Made by a program: the position numbers and the translations under genes. The notes beneath the pieces were generated by a model. That model had not been told where the DNA came from. It searched no databases and saw only the letters and a program-made list of their open reading frames with translations. From the NCBI GenBank assembly GCA_964342805.1, contig CAYFHQ010000056.1:1-24320 (forward strand): DNA of 24,320 nt, written 5' to 3'. The DNA comes from CAYFHQ01 sp964342805 (GTDB taxonomy: Bacteria; Bacillota; Clostridia; Peptostreptococcales; Acidaminobacteraceae). The stretch's first letter is position 1. Every line of letters starts with the position of its first letter. Of the stretch, positions 1-8,000 are shown piece after piece.

Positions 1-459
1 CTGCATGTTGGCTACTTGTCCATCTTTGAGGTCCAGTGAGGTATTGCATCGAGGACAAACCAACAAGGGAAGGGCCAGATACGGTACACCCAAGTTTCGC
101 TTTACAACCGGCGTATTGACTTGATCCGAATAGGCCGTGAGGCGCTGGATTTTCTGGTCGATCAGGTCACATTCTTTTTGAAGGACACTTAGTTTCCGGT
201 CCAACAGGTGGGTTACGGTTTGTCGCTCTTTTTCAGACAAATGGACATGAATTCTTTCATAGGACTTCATGTGGGTGATTTCCTCCACACTCAGCCCCAT
301 GTCCCTGAGCATGAGGATCTCTTCCATGTCCTTTATACAGGCTTCGTCATAGATAAAGGCATTGCCCTTTCGACTGGGCAGAAGAAGCTTCATGTCGGTA
401 TAGTAGCGGATGGTCGATTTTTTCACTTTAAAATGGTCTGCAAATGCACTGGCTTTCAT
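1..459 (-). CDS. MerR-family transcriptional regulator, partial (C-terminus outside window)
   Basis: The reverse strand is open from an ATG at 459-457 to the window edge, giving 153 residues with no stop. The N-terminus (MKASAFADHFKVKKSTIRYY) is a typical MerR winged helix-turn-helix start, followed by the expected wing (LLLPSRKGNAFIYDE) and second helical segment (LMLRDMGLSVEEITHM). A coiled-coil dimerisation helix covers roughly residues 75-115. After it comes LVCPRCNTSLDL with C135 and C138, which looks like the first half of a zinc ribbon of the kind found at the front of some SAM-dependent methyltransferases. The gene may therefore be a MerR-effector fusion, but the rest lies outside the window. 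A GGGGTG ribosome site sits a few bases before the ATG. It is divergent from the gene at 596. The MerR assignment is firm; the effector domain is inference. Confidence 0.85.
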   Translation of the reverse strand, partial: MKASAFADHFKVKKSTIRYYTDMKLLLPSRKGNAFIYDEACIKDMEEILMLRDMGLSVEEITHMKSYERIHVHLSEKERQTVTHLLDRKLSVLQKECDLIDQKIQRLTAYSDQVNTPVVKRNLGVPYLALPLLVCPRCNTSLDLKDGQVANMQ

Positions 460-501
460 TGGTCACCCCGTATGACTGGTATATACTAATAGTGTCTTGA
501 T

Positions 502-537
502 GGTATCATACCCATGTGACCGAACCATGAACATGGG
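502..537. promoter_or_regulatory. Inverted repeats between divergent genes (possible MerR operator)
   Basis: The spacer between the MerR gene and the gene at 596 contains GGTATCATACC (502-512, palindromic except its centre) and an inverted repeat CCCATGT (511-517) / ACATGGG (531-537). The second arm overlaps the palindrome CCATGAACATGG (525-536). MerR proteins bind palindromes in their own promoter regions, so an autoregulatory site is plausible. A well-spaced -35/-10 pair that would prove it is not evident. Confidence 0.3.
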
Positions 538-595
538 TCAAATCCAGTAAAAAAAGGAAAATCCACGTCATTCATGACCATAGAAAGAGGCATAT

Positions 596-1033
596 ATGAA
601 TACAGTACAAGCACTCAGTCAACTTTCAACAGCTGTTGAGTCAGCGGGCATAACAGAGGAAACCAAGGACTTCGAAAAGGTAATATCCGTCTTTGAATCC
701 TTCACCAAGGTGGACGTGGAGTCCATGAGAGAGTCCCTCCTCTTCCAGTGCGGTGTTTTTGCCCTGATCACTGACGAAGAACTCTTCTACTTGGACCTGG
801 TCCGCCAGTTTGAAATAGAAGAAGATGGCGACTATGACCGGACAGAGCAAATCCACCTGGAACTGGTGTTTGAACCAGTGGAGGCCGTGGCAGGCATTGA
901 AGAAACGGTTTGGGACTTTGAAATGGTGGGTGTGAAATTCTTTGACTATCTTCGGGGTAGAGACACCCTTCGTGTGCCATTTGAAAAGGCTGAGCTGAGA
1001 GAAGTGAATGTCTATATAGAGGAAGTGGATTAG
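596..1033 (+). CDS. Hypothetical acidic protein, 145 aa
   Basis: This ORF has an AGAGG ribosome site (586-590) five bases before its ATG and ends at TAG (1031-1033). I do not recognise the family. The product is strongly acidic: Asp and Glu are spread along the whole chain. It is soluble in appearance, with no signal peptide or membrane span and a single cysteine (in LLFQCGVF). Alternating hydrophobic and acidic stretches such as IHLELVFEPVEAVAGIEE and REVNVYIEEVD suggest a mixed alpha/beta fold. It is divergent from the MerR gene, whose product could regulate it, and lies upstream of the radical SAM gene, separated by its own promoter region. A long reading frame on the opposite strand (641-1066) is treated as a shadow because it lacks a convincing ribosome site. 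Confidence 0.7.
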   Translation: MNTVQALSQLSTAVESAGITEETKDFEKVISVFESFTKVDVESMRESLLFQCGVFALITDEELFYLDLVRQFEIEEDGDYDRTEQIHLELVFEPVEAVAGIEETVWDFEMVGVKFFDYLRGRDTLRVPFEKAELREVNVYIEEVD

Positions 1034-1059
1034 AAGGGACAAGTGTGATAAAATAGAAC

Positions 1060-1073
1060 CGAACATACGTTCT
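1060..1073. promoter_or_regulatory. LexA (SOS) box upstream of radical SAM gene
   Basis: CGAACATACGTTCT matches the Bacillota LexA/DinR consensus CGAACRNRYGTTYC at every position except the last. The core GAAC-N4-GTTC is perfect. It lies 88 bases before the ATG at 1162 and directly after an extended -10-like TGATAAAAT (1046-1054), so it would cover the transcription start. The -35 hexamer is weak. An alternative -10 (TACAAT, 1106-1111) lies inside the palindrome ATTGTACAAT (1102-1111). Known: LexA represses SOS genes through this motif. Inferred: the radical SAM gene is DNA-damage inducible. Confidence 0.7.
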
Positions 1074-1161
1074 ATCGCGTGAGTGTAGCTGTTAATGCAA
1101 TATTGTACAATGTTCCAAACACATCATTAAACAGCCCAAATCGAAAGATGAGGAGGCAACC

Positions 1162-2334
1162 ATGAAAGAAACAACCCTAAAAACCATATCCAAATGCGGG
1201 GCCTACCCAGACAACTACTTTCTTGGTCGCTATGCCTTCTCACCCTATAGGGCCTGTGCCCATGGTTGTGCCTACTGCGACGGCCGGGCAGAACGCTATT
1301 ATGTGGAAGGGGACTTTGCCAAGGATATTGAGGTACGGACCAATACCCCTCAGTTGCTTTCAGACTTCTTGGGCAAGATCAAGGAGAAGGGTCACCTGCG
1401 GATTGGGTCTGGGGTGAGTGACTGCTACCAACCCTTAGAGGAAGACTACCAGCTCATGTCTCAGATCGCAGATGTCTGCCTCCAACATTCCATGCCAGTA
1501 AGTGTGCTTACCAAGTCCAGCCTGGTCATGAGGGACCTAGCCAAGTGGAAGGCCCTCCATGAGAAAACTGGATTTATCCTTTTAATGTCCATTGCTTCCA
1601 CTGACGACCGAGTCTCCGAGGTTTGGGAACCAGGGGCCTCACCCATAAGCGAACGGATTGAAACCCTCAAGGCCTTCAAGGCTGAAGGGATTCCCGTTGG
1701 TGCCCTTGCCATGCCCGTCCTACCGGGTATTAGTGACAGCCCCGCTCAACTGGAAGACCTATATAAGCTCTTTGCCGACATTGGGGTTGACGCAGTTATG
1801 CCTGGGGGTCTGACCCTCAGATCTGGCAGGCAAAAGACCCATTATTATGACCTACTAAGGAAAGAGCGTCCCAACCTCATTCCCTTGTATGACCGCCTCT
1901 ACCGGGGAAATCGTCCCTCAGGTGAACCAGAACCCGGCGCCATGGAGGACGTCATGGCCCGAATGCACCAACTGGGCAACAAGTATAAGCTACCCGGTCG
2001 TATGCCCCATGGGGTATGGAAAAACAACTACCACCTCTACGACGAACTCTATATCCTCTTGACCAACATGCGCCTGCTCTTTTACGGCCATGGGTCTGAA
2101 AAACGCCTTAAAGAGGCCACCAAGCGCTATAGCCAGTGGTTGAAAGAGGAAAAAACGGATTTTTACCGCAAGCGCAGTCGTAATGGAGACACCCTGGAAA
2201 CCAAGCTGAGAATGATGATGGCCACCGGAGAGTTTGACCAAATCATCGGAAATGAAAAATTGGCTGCATTTTTGAAAGAGGTAGCAGGGGGCACTGTATT
2301 CGATTATAGGACGTTGAAACTGATAAAAAAATAA
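1162..2334 (+). CDS. SplB-like (spore photoproduct lyase-related) radical SAM protein
   Basis: The 390-residue product carries the radical SAM motif CxxxCxxC as CAHGCAYC (C32, C36, C39), which binds the [4Fe-4S] cluster that cleaves S-adenosylmethionine. The preceding FLGRYAFSPYRAC and the later LTKSSLVMRDL and ALAMPVLPGISDS match the SplB/COG1533 group, which includes spore photoproduct lyase and many uncharacterised relatives. Whether this member repairs DNA is not shown: no other motif separates the true lyase from its relatives by eye. The start has a strong AGGAGG site (1151-1156). A LexA box lies upstream and an intrinsic terminator follows, so it appears to be transcribed alone and under SOS control, which supports a DNA repair role. 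Domain call is firm; substrate is unknown. Confidence 0.88.
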   Translation: MKETTLKTISKCGAYPDNYFLGRYAFSPYRACAHGCAYCDGRAERYYVEGDFAKDIEVRTNTPQLLSDFLGKIKEKGHLRIGSGVSDCYQPLEEDYQLMSQIADVCLQHSMPVSVLTKSSLVMRDLAKWKALHEKTGFILLMSIASTDDRVSEVWEPGASPISERIETLKAFKAEGIPVGALAMPVLPGISDSPAQLEDLYKLFADIGVDAVMPGGLTLRSGRQKTHYYDLLRKERPNLIPLYDRLYRGNRPSGEPEPGAMEDVMARMHQLGNKYKLPGRMPHGVWKNNYHLYDELYILLTNMRLLFYGHGSEKRLKEATKRYSQWLKEEKTDFYRKRSRNGDTLETKLRMMMATGEFDQIIGNEKLAAFLKEVAGGTVFDYRTLKLIKK

Positions 2335-2403
2335 CGAAGTTACCCCCTGTGTCACTTGGTAACGGATGTTTGTATACGATCATGGAAATCTACGTGGTTT
2401 AAG

Positions 2404-2437
2404 GCCCCCTGTCGAAATGTCGGCAGGGGGCTTTTTT
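2404..2437 (+). terminator. Intrinsic terminator of radical SAM gene
   Basis: GCCCCCTG (2404-2411) pairs perfectly with CAGGGGGC (2424-2431) across a 12-base loop, followed at once by six T (2432-2437). Confidence 0.93.
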
Positions 2438-2585
2438 GTATAGTATTCACAAGGAAACTAAGGAGGAGAGGCAAAAAACTTCTGCGAAAACGTTATCCTG
2501 TACTGGAATTGATACAATATTCTCAATGATTACATAAATTTTCACAAAGTCTGAGGTGACTATTACAGAAATGCAAGATATGCTG

Positions 2586-2602
2586 TATAATGATTCATTA
2601 TA
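2586..2602 (+). promoter_or_regulatory. TATAAT box inside palindrome, distal promoter candidate for redox operon
   Basis: TATAATGATTCATTATA is a perfect 7-3-7 inverted repeat that contains a consensus -10 (TATAAT, 2586-2591). TTACAG (2563-2568) is 17 bases upstream but is a poor -35. The arrangement suggests a repressor or activator acting at the -10. The rest of 2438-2710 holds no open reading frame with a ribosome site that I can support. Confidence 0.35.
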
Positions 2603-2709
2603 TAGATAGAGAAAAGGGGATAACCCTCACTAAAACCTACGTTTGGATGAATTGCGACAAAAATACTAGAAAGTTCATGAAAGTTGTCTTTTAATTTTCT
2701 GAAAAATAA

Positions 2710-2730
2710 GATAATATAATCATGATTATC
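2710..2730 (+). promoter_or_regulatory. Proximal promoter with Fur/Per-like palindrome upstream of redox operon
   Basis: TATAAT (2715-2720) overlaps the perfect palindrome ATAATCATGATTAT (2716-2729), itself nested in GATAAT (2710-2715) ... ATTATC (2725-2730). The pattern resembles the Fur-family box (GATAATGATAATCATTATC) but spacing is not identical. The -35 is unclear: TTGTCT (2684-2689) is too far and TTAATT (2691-2696) is weak. The ATG at 2748 follows a ribosome site AGGGGG (2737-2742), leaving a very short leader. Confidence 0.4.
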
Positions 2731-2747
2731 AAAACTAGGGGGTCGGA

Positions 2748-3308
2748 ATGAACAAACAATGTAATTGCAGTGGCAAAACCATTGCCGGTGGCTTCGATGT
2801 CGAACCACTGAACCCAATCTTAGAAGCCTATAATGGCTCCAAGGGCAATCTCATAACCATCTTGCAGAAAGCCCAAGGCATTTATGGATATCTTCCAAAG
2901 CCTGTTCTACAATATATCGCTGAGAAAACCTCGGTGAAACCATCCAAAGTCTATGGGGTGGCTACTTTTTATACCCAGTTTCGTTTAACGCCGGTGGGAG
3001 AGAATTTGATCATGCTCTGTCAGGGAACAGCCTGTCATGTCAACGGTTCAGCCCGTATTGAGCGTGCCATTGTTGAGGAACTAGGGATAGAAGATGGTCA
3101 AACGACACCTGATAATATTTTCACATTCAATAATGTGGCGTGTTTGGGTTGTTGTTCACTTGCACCCGTCATGATGATTGGCGACGAAACTTATGCCAAC
3201 CTCACACCTGAAAAAACAAAAGAAATCCTAAAAAACATCCGTGAACAAGCGAATACAATACCAGCCTCTGAGCCAGCCGTACTGGAAAACCAGGAGGTGT
3301 CCCTATGA
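2748..3308 (+). CDS. NuoE/HndA-like [2Fe-2S] subunit of a bifurcating-type oxidoreductase
   Basis: The 186-residue product has a helical N-terminal part (PILEAYNGSKGNLITILQKAQ) and a thioredoxin-like [2Fe-2S] domain with ligands C91, C96 (CQGTAC) and C132, C136 (CLGCC). This is the NuoE/HndA/HydC pattern, where the cluster passes electrons next to the flavin subunit. An extra CNC near the N-terminus (C5, C7) is not part of the usual motif. The start follows AGGGGG by five bases. The stop overlaps the next start (ATGA, 3305-3308), which indicates translational coupling with the NuoF-like gene. It is the first gene of a three-gene redox operon (2748-8675) and is probably the counterpart of StnA, although the naming rests on gene layout rather than close comparison. 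Confidence 0.9.
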   Translation: MNKQCNCSGKTIAGGFDVEPLNPILEAYNGSKGNLITILQKAQGIYGYLPKPVLQYIAEKTSVKPSKVYGVATFYTQFRLTPVGENLIMLCQGTACHVNGSARIERAIVEELGIEDGQTTPDNIFTFNNVACLGCCSLAPVMMIGDETYANLTPEKTKEILKNIREQANTIPASEPAVLENQEVSL

Positions 3309-5056
3309 AAATCGTAGTTGGAACCGGTTCTTGTGGTTTGGCCGCAGGAGCAGGCAAGGTCTTTGACCGTTTGCAAGAAGCCGTTACAGCTGGACACCTT
3401 CAAGCCAAGGTGGAACAAACGGGTTGTATTGGCATGTGTCACCTGGAGCCCATTGTGGACCTCTATGAAACCGGCAAAGCGGGCGAAAAGCCAAAGCGCT
3501 TAACCAAAGTAACAGCAGACCAGATTGAGGCCTTTCTCACAGACCCAATTTCCCTCAATGACCAGTTGATTTCAGAAGTGGACCAGGAGATCCTTGCAGC
3601 CCAAGAGCGGATTGTCATGCGCAATTATGGTCACATTGATCCAGACGAAATAAACGACTACATAGCAAAAGAAGGCTATCAGGCCATTCAAAAGGTCCTC
3701 AAAGAAAAAACACCCCTAGCGGTGATTGACTCCATCAAAAAATCAGGCCTCCGTGGACGGGGTGGTGCAGGCTTTCCTACATGGTTCAAGTGGAAGGCAG
3801 CTCTGGACAACGCTGCAGACCAAAAGTACATCGTTTGTAATGCCGACGAGGGTGACCCAGGGGCCTTTATGGACCGGTCAGTACTTGAAGGCGACCCACA
3901 TAGCCTCATAGAAGGCATGATGATCGCCGGTTACGCCATCGGGGCAACAGAGGGGATTGTCTATGTACGGGCAGAGTACCCCCTTGCCATTGAGCGCCTA
4001 CAGCGGGCCATCGACCAGGCCAAAGAAAAGGGCTTCCTGGGTTCGTCTATCTTTGGTATGGAAGGCTACGACTTCAATATGAGAATTAAGGCAGGTGCTG
4101 GGGCCTTTGTCTGTGGAGAAGAGACGGCATTGATCGCATCCCTGGAAGGGGAGCGGGGCATGCCTCGGCTGAAGCCACCCTTCCCCGCTGAAAAAGGGTT
4201 CTGGGGCAAGCCTACCAATATCAACAATGTGGAAACCCTGGCCAATGTGCCTTGGATTATCCTCAATGGTGCCGAGGCCTTTGGCGGTTTCGGAACAGAA
4301 AAAAGCAAGGGGACCAAGGTGTTTGCCCTTACGGGTAAGATCAAAAAAGGTGGCCTTGTTGAAATCCCCATGGGTATGCCCCTGCGGGACGTCATCTTTG
4401 ACATTGGTGGCGGTATCGTAGACGACAAGCCCTTTAAGGCTGTTCAACTGGGCGGCCCATCAGGGGGGTGTATTCCCACAGAGCTCCTAGACACTACCAT
4501 TGACTATGAGTCCATTAACCAGACTGGGGCCATTGTTGGTTCTGGTGGCATGGTGGTCATGGACGAGTCTACCTGCATGGTGGAAATGGCCCGTTTCTTC
4601 CTGGAGTTCACCTGTAAGGAGTCCTGCGGCAAGTGTACCTACTGCCGAGTAGGCACCAAGAGAATGCTGGAGATCCTTACCCGAATTACAAAGGGAGAGG
4701 GCCAGGCGTCAGACCTGCCCCTATTGGAGGAACTCAGCAACAAAATCCGCGAAGGTTCCCTATGTGGTCTAGGCCAAACTGCACCCAATCCGGTCCTAAC
4801 CACCCTCAAGTACTTCAGGGACGAGTATGAGGCCCATATCCATGAAGGCCGTTGTCCGGCTGCCCAGTGCACACCACTGATCACATTTAAAATCCACGGG
4901 GACCAGTGCGTGGGTTGTACCCTGTGTAAGCGGGTTTGTCCAACAGGTGCCATTTCTGGTCAAGTGAAGACGGCCCATGTCATTGACCAAGCAGAATGTG
5001 TCAAGTGCGGAGCCTGTCTGACCAAGTGTAAGTTTGGTGCCATTACCAAGCAATAA
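3305..5056 (+). CDS. NuoF/HndC-like NADH-binding FMN, Fe-S flavoprotein
   Basis: The 583-residue product contains, in order, a thioredoxin-like N-terminal segment (residues 1-90), the FMN/NADH-binding NuoF core, an SLBB-type segment, a [4Fe-4S] motif ESCGKCTYCRVGTKRM, and a C-terminal 2x[4Fe-4S] ferredoxin domain (CVGCTLCKRVCP and CVKCGACLTKC). Core signatures include GLRGRGGAGFPTWFKW, CNADEGDPGAFMDR and AFVCGEETALIASLEGERG. This is the layout of HndC and HydB, the site of flavin-based electron bifurcation in those complexes. The N-terminal segment shows only three cysteines (C10, C41, C45), so its cluster may be altered or absent. The start overlaps the previous stop by four bases and a GGAGG site precedes it. 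The next gene begins 22 bases downstream. Confidence 0.92.
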   Translation: MKIVVGTGSCGLAAGAGKVFDRLQEAVTAGHLQAKVEQTGCIGMCHLEPIVDLYETGKAGEKPKRLTKVTADQIEAFLTDPISLNDQLISEVDQEILAAQERIVMRNYGHIDPDEINDYIAKEGYQAIQKVLKEKTPLAVIDSIKKSGLRGRGGAGFPTWFKWKAALDNAADQKYIVCNADEGDPGAFMDRSVLEGDPHSLIEGMMIAGYAIGATEGIVYVRAEYPLAIERLQRAIDQAKEKGFLGSSIFGMEGYDFNMRIKAGAGAFVCGEETALIASLEGERGMPRLKPPFPAEKGFWGKPTNINNVETLANVPWIILNGAEAFGGFGTEKSKGTKVFALTGKIKKGGLVEIPMGMPLRDVIFDIGGGIVDDKPFKAVQLGGPSGGCIPTELLDTTIDYESINQTGAIVGSGGMVVMDESTCMVEMARFFLEFTCKESCGKCTYCRVGTKRMLEILTRITKGEGQASDLPLLEELSNKIREGSLCGLGQTAPNPVLTTLKYFRDEYEAHIHEGRCPAAQCTPLITFKIHGDQCVGCTLCKRVCPTGAISGQVKTAHVIDQAECVKCGACLTKCKFGAITKQ

Positions 5057-5078
5057 TGCAACCATAGCGGAGGAAACC

Positions 5079-8000
5079 ATGTCGAGAATTCGAGTAAATA
5101 TAGATGGAAAGGAGCTACTGGCCCATGATGGATACACCATCTTGGAAGTGGCTCGGCAACACAATATTGATATCCCCACCCTGTGCCAGGACGACAAGTT
5201 GGAACACTACGGGTCCTGTGGCATGTGTGTGGTGGAAGTGGAAGGTAGCCCAAGGCTGTTTCGGGCCTGTTCCACAGCCATCCGAGACGGTATGATGATC
5301 AACACCTACTCAGATCGCATTCGGGAATCAAGAAAAACAACACTGGAACTCCTACTCTCCAACCACCGTGGAGATTGTAAGGCTCCCTGCTCCCTGGGGT
5401 GCCCCGGGCATGTGGACGTACAGGGCTATGTGGGCCTCATTGCCAATGAGCAATACGATGACGCCTTGGAACTGATCAAAGAGGAGCTGCCACTCCCGGC
5501 CTCCATTGGCCGTGTATGTCCCCATCCTTGCCAAACAGCCTGTCGCCGTGGCCTGGTGGACGACAGCCTCAATATTGCCTGGCTCAAGCGCTACGTGGCT
5601 GACATGGACCTGGCAAAAGAAGAACCCTTTATGCCGTCCATGCTACCTGCAACCGGCAAGAAGGTGGCTGTTATTGGTGGTGGCCCATCGGGTCTCTCCA
5701 GCGCCTACTACCTGAGAAAGCAAGGCCATGACGTTGTGGTTTATGAGGCCATGCCAGAGTTTGGTGGCATGCTGAAATATGGCATTCCCCTCTACCGGCT
5801 ACCCAAGGATGTTCTAGCTTCTGAGATTAAACTCATAGACAAAATGGGGGTCAAGCTCCTGCCGAATATTCGCATTGGCAGAGACATCACCCTGTCCCAT
5901 ATTCGCAAAGAGTTTGACGCAGTTTATGTAGCCATTGGCGCATGGAAGTCTGCCATGCTACCGGTTCCAGGCAAGGACCTGGCCGGTGTCTATGGGGGGA
6001 TTGAGTTCCTCAACAAGTTTGCTGTCAACAAGCCCATTCAGGTGGGGGAGCGGATCGCAGTGATCGGTGGCGGTAACACGGCCATGGACGCCTGTCGAAC
6101 AGCTATCCGTCTGGGGGCCAAGGAAGTGTATGCCATTTACCGCCGGACCAAGGACGACATGCCAGCGGTAGACGTGGAAATAGAAGAAGCGGAAGAAGAA
6201 GGAGTAACCTTCAAGTTCCTCCGCAACCCTGTGGAAATCATGGACGACGGAACCGGCCGGGTAAAAGCCATCCGCCTCCAGGCCATGGAGCAGGGGGAAA
6301 GAGACAAGAACGGAAGAACAAAGGTTACACCCATAGAAGGTGTGGAAGAGATATTAGAAGTTGACTCAGTCATCGTGTCCATTGGCCAAAAGCTGGAACC
6401 CCAAGGTCTTGACGAGCTTATTGTCAACCAGTGGGGCAACATCGATGCCGAGGACAATACCTACCGAACCAACTTGGAAGGGGTCTTCGCCGGTGGTGAC
6501 TGTACCAACAAGGGGGCCAGCATTGCCATTGAAGCCATTAACGAGGGCAAGTGCGCAGCAAGGGTGATTGGGTCCTACCTGGAAGGTCAGTTGGTCCCCC
6601 ACCGTGAACCTTTTGTGGTCAAGCAAATTGACCTTACACCGGAGTCCTTCACCCATATTACAAGAGTCCAAGCAGCCCACATGGGCCATGAGTCTCCTGA
6701 ACTTCGCCGGACCAACTTTGACGAGGTGGTGCACGGCTATACCCAGGCGGAGTCCAACTGTGAAGCCATGCGGTGCCTGGAATGTGGGTGTGGTGACGTC
6801 AATGAATGTGACCTGGTCAAGCAGTCAGACGACTATGGGGTCCAGCCCGAGCGGATTGTCCACATTCAACCCACTTATGATCATGACAACAGCCATCCTT
6901 TTATCATGAAGGACCAAAATAAATGCATCCTTTGCGGCATGTGTGTCCGCATTTGTGACGAAATCATGGACAACACGGCCCTGGGCCTAGTGGGTCGGGG
7001 TTTTGAAACCTCTGTCCAACCCTCCTTTGGAGAACAACTGAAAAACACCGACTGCATAGCCTGTGGTCAGTGTATCAGTGTCTGCCCAACGGGTGCCCTC
7101 CAGGAGAAGTTGCCCCTGAAGAAACCTGTACCAGTCAAACCAACCCTGACAGAAACGGTTTGCTCCCACTGTAATGTGGGTTGCCGGATTCAGTTGGAGT
7201 CCAAGGGGGACATGCTCCTGCGGGCCCTGCCTGTGGATGACGACGCCTCCAGTGAAGGCCTGCTTTGTGCCAAGGGTCGTTTTGGTTTTGACGTGACCCA
7301 CAAGGACGACCGTCTCACACGGCCCATGATCCGCAAGGACGGCCAACTGGTGGAAGTGGACTATCCGGAAGCCTTCCAGTACATCGCCAAGAAGGCCCAG
7401 TCTATGAACCTGCTCTACGGGCCAGGTTCCATTGGGGTTTCGGTTTCTGACCGTTACACCAATGAAGACCTATTTATGATCAAACGCTTTGCAGACAATA
7501 TCCTACAGACGCCACACCTGGTGTCCTCCAATGCCAAGCCGTCGGGTCTCAAAAAAGTCTTGGGTGTAAACGCATCTACCAACGTACTTAATGAATTGCA
7601 CCACACGCCCTTTGTCTTGGCTGTGGGTTCAGATATCATGTCCACCCATACAGTGGCTGCCCTGAAAATCCGTAAGGCGGTCAAGTCCGGCGCTCAACTT
7701 TACACAGTGGCGACGGGCAATACCAAGCTGACGGAATGGGCGACGCAGAATGTGATTGTGGAAAAGTCAGACCTGACCCAGTCCCTCCTGGCCTTTGCCA
7801 AAGTGCTCCTTGACAATGGCTACACAGGTGGCAAAAAGGTAGCCGGTCTGGAAGCCCTAAGGGCGGCGGTGACCGACACGAAAGTGACACCGGACATCCA
7901 GCAAGTGGCCCTGGCCTACGCCCAGGCACCCAAAGCCATGATCATTTTTGACCAAGATGCGGTTTCTGAGCAGGACGCAGCACTGATTGCTACTTTAGCT

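Noticed and set aside
641..1066. 141-residue reverse-strand reading frame
   Set aside because: It lies antisense to the gene at 596-1033, which has a good ribosome site, while the reverse frame has none and would have to be transcribed across the LexA box region. Its translation is low in charged residues and His/Phe-rich, typical of an antisense shadow.
5034..5078. Upstream ATG start for the fusion gene
   Set aside because: It would overlap the preceding NuoF-like gene by 23 bases and has no ribosome site, whereas the ATG at 5079 follows GGAGG at ideal spacing.
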